Assembly: GCA_947561585.1 (NCBI GenBank)
Contig: CANNZV010003207.1
Span: 1 to 64,000 of the forward strand
Origin: Caprella mutica
Taxonomy: Eukaryota > Arthropoda > Malacostraca > Amphipoda > Caprellidae
Length of the DNA stretch: 64,000 nucleotides
Reading direction: 5' to 3'
Shown: positions 34,866-46,344 of the stretch, in pieces
Position numbering within the stretch: position 1 is the stretch's first letter
How the letters are laid out: each line of letters begins with the position of its first letter
Notes under the pieces: model-generated
Seen by the model: only the letters and a program-made list of their open reading frames with translations
Told to the model about the DNA's origin: nothing
Databases searched by the model: none
Program-made: the position numbers and the translations under genes

Positions 34866-36221
34866 CACTGTATTCTATCAAAATCGTCATTTTTAAATTG
34901 CGAAATGCGAGAAATTAAATTGCTTCAAGTCGTGTTATGTATAAGCCATTTTGTCTATAGAGAGTGGATTTCTATCACACTATTAATATTAGCTTTGTTA
35001 TTCAAATAAAAACTATTTTTGAATTTGAGAAGAAGTGCATCGTCCTGTACGCTGTAGTTTGCCAAAACACCTTCTTTTTCAACAGTACGCAGAAAATTCA
35101 TGCTCTCCCAAGATAAATGGAAGAGTGGCTAAATCTTACCACTTGAAAAAGTTCAAAAATGTCGTGGTCTATTCAATGAAACTGGTTCTATTCACAAGAA
35201 AAAAGAAAAAAAAAACAATACCAGAAAAGCACAAACTGCGATTCAGGAGGTGAAGAGTTTCTTTGAAGAAATCACTAGTTTTTTTCACAGAAAAGCTTTT
35301 CAGCAGATTTCATCCACACCAAAACCACGTGGTGGAGGATCGTCATACATTCATTTAGTTTCTGTTTTTATCATTGAACTTCAGTTCGACCATTAACGAA
35401 AACCACATAAATAGCGGTTTTGTAAGTGGATTATGCAGCAACCATCCAACATTGCCAATTGAATCGCTTGGACAGACGAGAAGTTAATTTGCCTCCATCA
35501 AAAAAACATCAAGAAAATACGAATGAAAATATTCGAAATATCTGGAAAACAAATGATAGGTATGATGCTAAGGTAATGATCTTCGTTGCAATAATTAATG
35601 GAATGGTTCCAATTGTTCAAGCATTCCTTAACGAATTTGTCAACTTGTTACCAGTTATTGGTTTTCAAAACTCGGATTGCTCCAGCACTTTATTTGGCCC
35701 AGCCTGCAACTTCTTCACTTTGGTGGATGCAAGACCACATTGCACAAATGCAGCTCTAGAATTTAAGAAAAAGTTTCGAGTTCGAATGATTAGCAGAAGT
35801 ACGGAAATAAATTTCCTGGTCAGCACACAGTCCAGATCTCAACTCTTTGGACCTTCGCATATGGGCTGCTGCACAAACTCGAGTTTGTAAGTTTATATAT
35901 AAAAAAAAACAGATCCCAATGAGTCTCTTATACAATGTGTTCAAATTTCCGCTCAAAATATAACAATAAGACTCTCAAGAAAGTATGCAAGAATGTTCTG
36001 AAACGTGCATCGTTCTGTCTTCACATCGGAGGGGGTCATTTTCAACAACTTTTGTAGGACCTCAGGAGATGTGCCTCATATGATATAAGACAATAAATGT
36101 TTTATAATAATAAAAATCCTTTCTTTTCCTTCAAAGTGATGCATCTATAATGGTATTTGACTCATTTTTAAGTTTTTCTAATTCGCAATTAAAATATTAC
36201 GTTATCTGATGAAACACAGTG
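34866..36221 (+). mobile_element. mariner-like element A with decayed transposase
   Basis: Ends CACTGTATTCTATCAAAATC and (complement) CACTGTGTTTCATCAGATAA are inverted repeats; TA follows the right end. The + strand from about 35,020 to 36,055 shows a broken mariner transposase: an N-terminal FEFEKKCIVLYAVVCQN helix-turn-helix segment, then a KKFK/GSIHKK-like linker, a FxGQHTVQISTLW segment matching the PxWPPxSPDLxPxDFFLW region, and near the C-terminus CLHIGGGHFQQLL, the family's usual ending. Several frameshifts and stops separate these parts and no catalytic triad is continuous. It is dead. Confidence 0.75.
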
Positions 36222-36271
36222 TAGCAGTATAGTTTTGATGGCATATGGACTATACAATACATCCACCGACA

Positions 36272-37884
36272 CACTGTGTTCCATCAGAAACGACACTTTT
36301 AAATTGCGAATTAGAAGCACTTCTAATGCATCAACTGTCATCATAGATACACCACTTTGATGGAAAAGAAATTATTATTATTAAACATTTATTGTCATAT
36401 ATATATGGCTAATATCATATAAACCACATCTCCTGTGGCCCTGCAGAAGTTGTTGAAAATGACCTCCTCCAGCCTGAAGACAGAACGAAGCAAACTTCGA
36501 AACATTCTTCCAAATTTCTTAGTGGTCTCCGGGTTATACCTTTCAGCGAATCTTAAAACACTTTGTATAAGAGACACAATGGAATATTCTTTTTCATATA
36601 TAAACTCGAGTTTGTACAGCAGCCAAGAAGTGAAAATCCAAAGGGTTGAGAAATTGATTGTGTGCTGGCCAGGAATTTTCCGTTCTTCTGCTAATGAATC
36701 GACCTCTAACCTTTTCAATGAGAAATTCTACAACTGCATTTGTTCAATGTGGTGGAGCGCCGTCTTGCATCCGCCAAAGTGGAGAACGAGATGCAGAATG
36801 GTGCAGTATGGGCCAAAAAAGGAGTGCTAGTTTGTTATGCGATCTATGAGGTTAATGTGATCTGATTATGCATTAGTATTTTTATTTTAATAATTATGAT
36901 AATTTTTCTTTTAAGTAACTGTGATACAAAAACAAACAATATAGACGAGATAATATTGTCACAATGCATTAAAAATAAAAATAAAACATATATTAATTGC
37001 TTATTTTTACTTTTTATTCAAATAAGTTTGGTAGGAGGTAGTTTATATAACGATATTTTCTTGAAGTATTTCCATACTAAGGCTTTGCATATGTAAATGG
37101 TATATAATTATTTAATGAAATAAAATACTATATATATTTGGTATCTCGTATACCTGTTTGTATCTTTTATATTTGCTAATAAATTCTAAATAGATCTCAT
37201 GCCAAACCAGTAAATGATGATCAGATCGCATAGCAAACTAGCACCAAATAATGTCCTGTAGCAATCTGAGATATGAAACACCATCAACCGATGACAAGTT
37301 GCCATCATCATCAAGGAATGCATGAAAGATAATATCCATACAATTAATAATGGCAACAAAGATATTACCATAGCATCATACCAATCATTTATTCCGTTGA
37401 TATTTCAGGGATTTTCATTAGTGTACATGACGATCCTTCACAACGGAGATGGTTGGTGAAATCTGCTAAGAAACTGGGGGTTCAGGGGGATTTTCATAGA
37501 AACTCTTCACGTCCTGAATCACTGTTTCTGTTCTTTTTGGTTTTGTTATCATTTGCTTTTCTTGTGAATGGAACCAGATTCATTGAATATACCACGAACT
37601 CTTCTGAACTTTTTCAGGTGGTAAGATTTAGGTCTAGCCGCCCTTCCACTTGTCATGGAGTGAAGCATGAATTTTCGACATACTGTTGAAGAAGAAGGTG
37701 TTTTGGCAAACTACAGAGTACAGGACGATGCATTTCTTCTCAAATTCAAAAACATTTTTAAGGTTTAAGAAAAATGCTAATATTAATAGAATAAAATCCA
37801 TTCTTTATACTTTATGAACACAATGACTTCCTAGTTCCTACCATTTCGCAATTTAAATAATGACGCTTCTGACGGAACACAGTG
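36272..37884 (-). mobile_element. mariner-like element B with decayed transposase (inverted copy)
   Basis: Ends CACTGTGTTCCATCAGAAAC and (complement) CACTGTGTTCCGTCAGAAGC are inverted repeats; TA follows the outer end. It is the inverted partner of element A, about 50 bp away. The - strand has an N-terminal FEFEKKCIVLYSVVCQN segment near 37,750 and an open 107-codon C-terminal part (36,718-36,395) with INFSTLWIFTSWLLYKLEF and RLEEVIFNNF. It is longer than A because it keeps about 250 bp that A lost. Frameshifts make it non-functional. Confidence 0.75.
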
Positions 37885-38104
37885 TAAGCATGTTCAAAGC
37901 GATTAAAATAATCAAATAACTGACCAGTCTGAGGAATTATCCGTAGATTTTTTTCAGAAACATTAAAAAATTTGAAAAGTGCCCCCCCCTTGACCGAATC
38001 CTAGATACGCCCCTGACACGTAACACACTTGAAACAAGATTTGAACTGAAAAGTGTTATGAGAATAAATTAGCTTTGAGGAAAGCATAAATTGCCACTTA
38101 CTCA

Positions 38105-38720
38105 ATTGATTGAACTCACACCTAAACTCAAAAAAAAGTAACACTAACTCTCATAGTAAGTTAATTTTTACACCAGATAAATAAGATTAACAGTCTTTGT
38201 GGGTTACTTTATCACACTATGTCATAGTTGTTTTAACTCTTACCTAAACTTACAAAAAAGTAGCGCCAACTCTCATAGTAAGTTAATTCATACACTGCAG
38301 AATACACTGGATTAACAGTCTTTGTGGGTTACTATAACACACTATGTCATAGTTGATTTAACTCGCACCTAAACTTTAAAAAAATAGCGCCAACTCTCAA
38401 AGTAAGTTAATTCATACACTGCAGAATACACTGGATTAACAGTCTTTGTGGGTTACTATAACACACTATGTCATAGTTGATTTAACTCGCACCTAAACTT
38501 TAAAAAAATAGCGCCAACTCTCATAGTAAGTTAATTCATACACCAGATACATTGGATTAACAATCTTTGTGAGTTACTTCAACACACTATGTCCTAGTTG
38601 TTTTAACATATGTTCAAAACTCCCAAAATGTAACTCTAACTCTCATAGTAAGTTGATTCAATCCATAAAATGATTTGAATTAACTATATTTGGTGACACA
38701 CCACGTCATAGTTGTTTTGA
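38105..38720. repeat. 124-bp tandem repeat, about five units
   Basis: GCGCCAACTCTCATAGTAAG recurs with a 124-bp period (38,267, 38,391 and 38,515), together with GATTAACAGTCTTTGTGGGT and ACACTATGTCATAGTTG. The outer units are more diverged. It is interpreted as the right subterminal array of the 6.7-kb element. Confidence 0.9.
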
Positions 38721-38822
38721 CACACGTGAAAACATGAATGTAGTCCAACTAACTCACGTAATAAATTGATTCAAAGCACAAATTGTTGACCCATTAAATA
38801 TGAGTAAACTTTTTTCTCTGTG

Positions 38823-39568
38823 TAGGTTCTGTTTTATTAAATCCAATTCTAAGCCTACCTTTACCTTTTTATAAAACTAATTATGGCTTAATCTCTTATT
38901 TTTTCTTTTCCAGTTCTAATTAATACATAAACAAATGATGAAATAAAAAATGTGACAATTAAACAAAAGAATTCGTGAGTTGAAAGTTTTGATGGAAATG
39001 CGATATGAATTATACTTCATTATTATTTAATTTCTATTTCTTTGTTGAATTCATAGCTATCTTCAATATCAAACTATAATCATTATAAGGAATATATATT
39101 ATTTGCTAAAGTATTTTCAGTTAAACTATAATCATTTTGAATAATAAATAGAGTTTTTTAATATCAAAAACAATCAAAACAATCAATTATAGATTATGGC
39201 TTAATCAACTGAAACTTTTTAAATTATTAAAATATCATTTTTATTATTATTCTATAAATAAGTTAAAATTACGTAGTAAAAATAGGTTGAGTAAAAAACA
39301 GGAGAAATTAACAAACAACTATAATTATAAAATTACTAAGGTACTAATCAAAAAGTTAATTAATTAATTTTACAAATTGGTATTTTTTCACAATGAAACA
39401 AAAGCTAATGCTGTAATAATGACACGGTCGGTAAAAAAAACTGAGACAATTATAATGCACCTAGTGTGAAGTACTTGGTTACTGGTTACAGTGCGACTAA
39501 AAAATTATTGAGATGTAAAATAGGACATTTTATAAAACAATACAAATGAATTCAAAAGACTTAATAAT
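38823..39568. other. AT-rich sequence before duplication copy 2
   Basis: No gene, exon or repeat array is supported. Confidence 0.4.
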
Positions 39569-40609
39569 ATCTACATTATATGTCATCCTACTAAAATACA
39601 TAATGGAAATAATATATCATGAAAATCAACAACAATTATTTGAAATGTCTAGTTGATAATATTCCCAAAAAGGTGTCATACAAATTAAAATTAAAAACAA
39701 TCCTAAATTATACAAATAAAAACCTAAAGTGCTAATAAAAAACTGAAGTCGAGAAATATTTACAAATTATTAAGGTTGTGACTATATGCTTTTAAAATCA
39801 TAGATCCTGAAAATATTATAAAATTAAACATTATTAAAACATTTTGCAATATTAGAGTATTCGATACCATTTCATTTTGTTTCGTCTATAATATTCATAG
39901 ATTTAAAATTTAAAAAGCATATTGTTCCAACCCTAAAATTTATCAATTAGTAAAATTGTACTTTAAAATTTTATGATCATAATTTAGTAGTAACAATTTC
40001 CACATAATAATATGACATTCAAAATAAAATAACCATTGACATATTATATTTTGGAAATCACCAATAATGATTAGAAATGTATTAGAAATAATTATCCCAT
40101 GAATGTGTCATACTATTTAAATTAAAAAAAAATCCTAAATTATAAAAATGAAACCTAAAGTACTACCAATAAACAGAAGTCAGAAAATATTTACAAATTA
40201 CCAATTAGTAACATAATAGTTCAAATAATTTGTGGTAAAAATGTGAAGAGTAATAATTTCATGATAACATACATTACTTATTACCTTCGTTATAAAGTGA
40301 ACTGTTGAAAATAGTGATCCATTCAGTTACAAAACAGTTGATTAATGGAGCACAAGAGTAATGGAAGTTGGTATCTTGAGTTCTTATCTAACACTAAAAT
40401 GAAAAATATTCGTGAAATAACAATAAATTACAAACACGAACCTACATTAAACACGAACCTACCTATAATACATGTAACTTTAATTTACTTCAAAATGTAA
40501 TTTGAATCATTCTAACAAATAAGCTAATATCTAAATTAATGATCGAACAACAATAGAAGCATACATTAATCTTTGATACTACTTATAGATGTTCACATGC
40601 AACTGGCAA

Positions 40610-42520
40610 TTACTGAAGGAGAGATATGGATATTTCTTCCAATTTTCCACTTGATAAATATTCGCATAATGGATACCGGCAAACCGGACAGAGAGTTCTG
40701 GAAAAGAAAAAAATGAATAAGAAAAATATAAACATAATGTTGTTGATGTAAGAAATATAGATACTGAATACGAGAACTGATTCTCAGATATCAAAATGAG
40801 TCATTTGATTTATTTACTGTTAAAATAGAGGAAAAGAAAAAGATATGATTCAACTTACATTTGATTCCTTTCGATGATATTTTTGGTGCAAGAAGAACAC
40901 ATGGAGTGTTTACATAACAGTAAACAGGAATCATTTTTCTGCTGTTCGCAGAGACAAACTGGACATACATCTTGGTTGTAGAACTGGTTACAGTTATCTA
41001 GAGGTAAACTGTTACTAAGAATTGCAGTCCACTTATCTATCCTAATCTTGGATATTTGATTAACATGTTCAATGGGACTCACGTTTGTTAGAGAGTATTT
41101 AAGAACATTAGGATTTTCTAATAGAGAGACATACTCTTGGTTTTTCCTCACCATTCCTATATAATTTGTGATTCTACTTGTCACAAGCATTATTTTTGCA
41201 GGCATTCTTTTGATAAAACATTGAACTGATGGCTCTGTTACCAGTTCATCCAAAGTTTTTGAGAGGATGGCAGAAGTTTTCAAAGTGATTGCATCGTCAA
41301 TTTCCAAGAACCGGAGAGAACTTAAAATATTACCAAATTCCGTAAAATTTTCTTGAAGCAATTGTTCATGTTCTGGACTGCCTTTAGGAATGTTTTTCAA
41401 ATATTCCAATACTAGAATCGTAAACTGGAATATAAACTGAGTTTCTTCAGGTTTGAACAAAATGCATTCATTCAGTTCAGTTTTGTTTGATCTTCTCTTC
41501 CAATAATGAATCGTAAAATCTTTCGTGATCTTGTTGAACTTCTCCATATTTTCAGACACACTGATTTCCGTATTTCTACACAATTTTTGTAGTTTTTTAT
41601 AGTTATTCAAAGTATGGCTATTAATTATGCAATTTTCAGAACGACTTTTGAAAGTTTTCAAACCATTAGCTTTATTGGAAAGTTCCCTTTGTAATGCATC
41701 AAATTCAATATCGATAGAATTATAATATTCTGAGATATCAACATTATCCTCTAAAAATATCACCTCTCTTAACGGTTCTTTGAAAAATGGATCGTCATTA
41801 TCACCATTAAAGATATCAAAAAATGTCTTTTCATTTGAGTGTGTTACGATTTCAGTACTCAAGGTTTTCAAATCATTGTGCTTAGTGATTCTGATGGCAT
41901 CCATGAGACTGTGTTTGAGGTTCGAACAACTGGCAGAAAGGGTTTCCATTGCGGGATTAATATTGTCATACCCGTGCGTGAAATCTCTGCATAACATCGA
42001 GTGAAATCTATCGAGTGAAGTGTAATTTTCTTGAAGCTCATCAATAGAGTTGATACGATAAAAAATAGAATAGGAATTTATAATAATTTCTCTAAATACC
42101 GTTATCAAGTTATAAGCGGCCATTGCAGTATCTAAATCTATTGGGTTTTCAGGAACGATTTCAGAGGCGATTCGTTCAAAAACTCTCGATATCACTTTAT
42201 GTACTATATCGAAACTTTCTTTTGGTAGAAAGTTACCGCTATAGTGGTATTGTCTAACATGTAGGAGATATATTACGATATCTTCCAGACTATTACCGTC
42301 ACACACTTCATTAGCACACAATGCCGGGTCAGAATGAAATTTCCATGACCCTCCAATAATTGGTTCTCCTGAAATACCATTAACCCCCAAAAAGAAAGGT
42401 TCTTGACTAAATCTTTTGGCTAACAAACTGAAGCCGTACAGAGATTCTTGATTTATCTTCAAATCCATACTTCAAGTAAATAGGATTTCTTGATAAATTT
42501 TCTTTTGCTGATTTTAATTC
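40610..42520 (-). CDS. RING-finger protein, probable E3 ubiquitin ligase (565 aa)
   Basis: Exon 1 begins at 42,520 after a 5'-UTR acceptor (GTATTTTCTTTTTCAG), has its ATG at 42,468 and ends at 40,859 before the donor gtaagttg. Exon 2 (40,697-40,610) follows TTTTTTTCTTTTCCAG and ends in TAA; the split codon AT/A gives Ile, for 565 residues in all. The C-terminal 65 residues form a canonical C3HC4 RING: C502-x2-C505, C519-x-H521-x2-C524-x2-C527, C540-x2-C543, completed only across the intron. RING domains bind E2 enzymes, so ubiquitin ligation is the likely activity. Residues 1-490 are mostly helical-looking and acidic, with no signal peptide, membrane segment or domain I know; they probably recognise the substrate. 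The intron argues against a retrocopy. The copy at 18,678-20,599 is frameshifted. Confidence 0.8.
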
Positions 42521-45500
42521 CTGAAAAAGAAAATACTTTTAATTATTCATATTGTTATAATTATTAAGTAGTATGAATGAAAGAAATGTATTGTATCTTA
42601 ACTTAATTTGTAATGAGTTACTCCACTATTTTTTTAAAGTGTGTTGGAGTGTTCTTGTAAAGAAGAGTATTGTATCTTAACTGAATTTGTAATGAGTTAC
42701 TCTACTATTTTTTTTTTAGTGTATTGGAGTGTTCTTCTAATGCCTGAAATCTAAAAAGGGTTGAACTTATTTTCCATGTTAACTCATAGATTTTTCCGTC
42801 TAAGAGTTGTAAGTGTAAGGACAGATATAATTAGAAAGGGTGACAAAAGCCCTCACCGACAAAAGCCTACACAGACAAAAGCGACAAAAGCCCACACCGA
42901 CGAAAATAAAATTAGTATTCCTGCAATATAAATAATCTATACATGTAAAGTTGGAACAAAGGAAGATAATAGTTTAAAAGTTTTCTTTTTACGGAATCAT
43001 ACTTTCTACAGTATCCTGACTTCGGTCAAGGAGAAGTATGATGACCATAGTTAGGGTGTTGCCCTGTGACCTGCTATAGGCACTTTACAGTCGGTTGGTG
43101 ACCGCTACCATTGGCGATGGTAGGAGCCATGGTCGTATAGCAGAGTAGCATATATTTTGTTTTTATTATATTTATTGTCTAAATGAAGATAATGTTTTTT
43201 TAAATTATTTAAAGAAGGTCTGTTTCTTCTGGCAGGGGGCCATTTAATATTTATAGAGCCTAATATGCAATATGAGTTGTGTGTATGTGTATTGTGTATT
43301 TGTTTCTTTTAATTTCTGCCCATTTGAAGGAAAATATAATACCTCACATGTTTATAATTCTGAATTGATCTTCAAATTATGCAAGCTTGCCAAGTTTTAG
43401 GATATCATATGAAGAAAATAATGACTAACACTATTGGTGCACATCTTTTTCAAATAGAGATTACTTTCTTAATGTTATTGATTAGATAGGAAAATAATTA
43501 GACATTATCATCACTTGAAAAATCAAAGTTCAGTTTTGATTCTTAAATTATGTGTTGAATAAATTTTCTTCTGATAAAAAATTGTAGGACAAATTAAAGA
43601 AATATGTTCAAATTAGCATTATTATGTGAATAGAAAATTTGTAATATAATACTAGAGGAAGTTTTAAAACAAATCGAAGTCGATTATTGAATATTAAATC
43701 GATTATTGAATGAGATGTGTGTTAGAAGAAGAATATAGTATTAATTTTAATTCTTAAATAATATTTTCAGCTATTTAAGCCCTAACTCAGTTTTCTCCCT
43801 TTTTCACCGAGTACAATATTACCAACAAATGATATTTTTTCTAACAATGAGACAATTCTATGATATTATGATGAATAAAACAATATATATCTGAACATTG
43901 ATAGAAAAAATTACATCTTATATATTGATAAAATAACAAAATGAAATCTGTGCGAACGAGCAAGAAAGCTATTTACCGTTTAATAAAAAAATATATTCAG
44001 GATTGATAGAATAATTTACTTGTTTATTTTATCTAATAATGCATCCCATATGATACATTTCGAAGTGAAGGGATGAATTAATGCAAACTGTAAAATTTGA
44101 ATAAATCCTAGCAGTAATACTGGTATACCTTTCTGCAGTACATACCTTGGTATAAGTGTACCTTCTTCTTAGTTGAAGATAAGTGGCGTTTGTTTATCAA
44201 AAACTTTGCAACTGGAATCTTCTTAACTGAAGAATTACAACGATGTTTAGTTTCTTATCGGAGATTGAAGTAAGAACGGAGACGAACTTAGTGTCTGAAA
44301 AAGAAGAAGCTTTTAGTAAACAAAATAATTGAAAATATAGAGTAAAAATTAGATTGAAAACTATAACTAGTAGTGGAATAATAAAATTTTTGAAATTGTT
44401 TCAGCATGAGACCATGGAAAATTCGCCCACGGAAAATTCGTTCATTCGACGCAAAATAATGAACTTAAACGGACAAAAAAGGTGATGCCTAAAAGTTTTG
44501 ATATAAAGTAGTTTAATGTATATAATAATAATATAGGTATATGGTATGTACTCAGTTTATATTCCTTGTTTTATCCGTTATCATGATTGTTTGAAAAAGT
44601 ACACTTGTAAATTATATCTGTTCATCCTATGCTAACTTAAATAGAGTCGAAACATCAATGAGTCTCAGAAGTTAACGGATGTACAGAATCTAGTCACCAG
44701 TAAGTACGAAAATTTCAACACGACGCAATTGGATATTTACTCCCAAGTTAAATATTTTTAGAAATCATCATTGATACAAACAGCTGCAACTTTTTAGTTG
44801 TAACAATAGCACCGTTGTAGTCAACGAATCAACAGTCCTATATCGTAAATGAACTGAAACCCATATCTTTGAACCGTGGCCTGTAAATTCCACCGCAGAA
44901 AATTCCACCAGGAAGATTGCACCAGCGTTAAATGCAGGATGAGGAAAATTCCACCGTGGAAGATTCCACCATTTTGAAATAACTATACGAATGAACAGCA
45001 TAAATAAGCAGTTTATTCCAAAATGTATTTCTAAGTCTAGGTAATTGATAATTACAATATTAAAAATGAACAAATCTTCCTTTTAAATATAAAGCAATTA
45101 ACAATCCGGCCATCATATAGGAATTAAATATTTAACTGGTTAAACGGGACAGAATATGACGCTGGTATTGGAACATCAACCTGTGGCAACACTGATAAAT
45201 TTAGCTTGTTGTCAACAGAAACAGTTCAGATTTTGATGTTTGATAAAAAATATATTATTTTAGGTTTCATTATTGAAAAGGTTAATATTAAGCACCAATA
45301 TGACAAGCGTGTTTTTAGTGTCTATTTCTTTGGAGTCAATTTAAATCAGAGACCTGCTGAACCGAATTTATATTAAGATGCTGCATATCAAGAGAAACCA
45401 TATGCGTGTTATGATTTATATATCTTATGTTAGTTCTGAAGTTATGATTTTTAACGGTGTGTCTGTGGTTTCACATCGGAGTTAGTTAATGTACCGCAAT

Positions 45501-46340
45501 TTACCTGCTTAATTAACTCTATTTTCTAAATTTAGTTGAAACACATTATCTTTAAAATTTATCCTGTAATAGTTTCAATAGAGATTATTATACAGTTTCA
45601 GAAAGTTTCATATTGGTAAAATATCTTTTTTATATTAAAATATATCGATACTAATTAATCATTTTATTTCAGTACGTGTCAAATTTATTCTTTGATTCCC
45701 CCTATTATTTTCGCTGATTTAAATTTAAATATATATTGGTACATTTAAAAACTAGGGTGATAGATAATATATATAAAATAAAATTTATATTACAAACATA
45801 ATATAATCCCTAATTTCAGTTTCATCATAAATATGTTTGAAGGAGAATCAAACGGAATCTTGAATGTTGGTCAGTGGAACTTTATTGTTGAATTTACACT
45901 ATTATATTTTTTTCATAAATTGAATTAATTCATATTTAAAAGATTGATAGATCTGTCTATTATTTCGTATGTTCTCCTTAGCTTATCTTTTCCACCTTCA
46001 CCCTCCAAATTTATGAGCTACCTAAACAAAGAAAAGGGATGGCGTGTATCTGACTAATTCAAAACTATGACAAAACTGATACTAATATCATAATTGGCTA
46101 CCTAAACCGTTACCTATAAAACTTGTAAAAGTTTAAAAGTTCTAAACAATAAGTAGATTCTTAGTAAACCTTCCTTGCTTAATCTATCAAAAAAAAATCA
46201 ATATTAAAAAACTGATAATAAAAGAAGATACGTAATACTATAATGTATATTCATTCATTCCAAACAAGAAATAACTAGTCTAATTTTTTCAATGGTTTAC
46301 TTGAAAAAAAAAATAAATTAAAAATGAAATGTTATAAATT
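42521..46340. other. non-coding part of duplication copy 2
   Basis: Equivalent to 20,600-24,297 of copy 1: GACAAAAGCC word array (42,840-42,903), GC-richer hairpin block (43,030-43,165), and GGAAAATTC word arrays (about 44,410-44,450 and 44,875-44,972). A 101-codon open frame at 44,768-45,073 is identical in both copies but runs through a word array and is not credible as a gene. Confidence 0.45.
44217..44344. other. 128-bp segment present only in copy 2
   Basis: Between GCAACTGGAA and AAAAATTAGATTG, copy 2 has about 128 bp (starting TCTTCTTAACTGAAG) that copy 1 lacks. No inverted ends or target duplication are evident, so it may be a deletion in copy 1 rather than an insertion here. Confidence 0.7.
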
Positions 46341-46344
46341 ATTA

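Larger units (their letters stand above)
34698..38015. mobile_element. 3.3-kb foldback/hAT-like element with 8-bp target duplication
   Basis: The left end CAGGCGCGTATACAAGGGG and right end (complement) CAGGGGCGTATCTAGGATTC are inverted terminal repeats. They are flanked by an exact 8-bp direct repeat ACACGTAA (34,690-34,697 and 38,016-38,023), the size produced by hAT transposition. Similarity between the arms does not stop at the ends but runs through the whole element with its centre near 36,245, so it is one large imperfect palindrome with arms of about 1.5 kb. Each arm carries a mariner-like element. The ends include G/C homopolymer runs. Confidence 0.8.
32167..38822. mobile_element. probable 6.7-kb DNA transposon with CACAGAG-type ends
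   Basis: The left end reads CACACAGAGAGAGG and the right end TTTTTTCTCTGTG, so the termini are short inverted repeats, each flanked by TA. Each end is followed inward by a subterminal tandem array: 22-bp units on the left, 124-bp units on the right, both carrying a TAGTTGAT(A/T)TAAC phrase in opposite orientation. This layout resembles EnSpm/CACTA elements. The interior holds candidate exons and the foldback element 34,698-38,015 but no transposase. The terminal inverted repeat is only about 8-10 bp, so two unrelated ends are possible. Confidence 0.4.

Noticed and set aside
35426..36849. Several frames of 60-155 codons on both strands
   Set aside because: They are pieces and antisense shadows of the two decayed mariner transposases.
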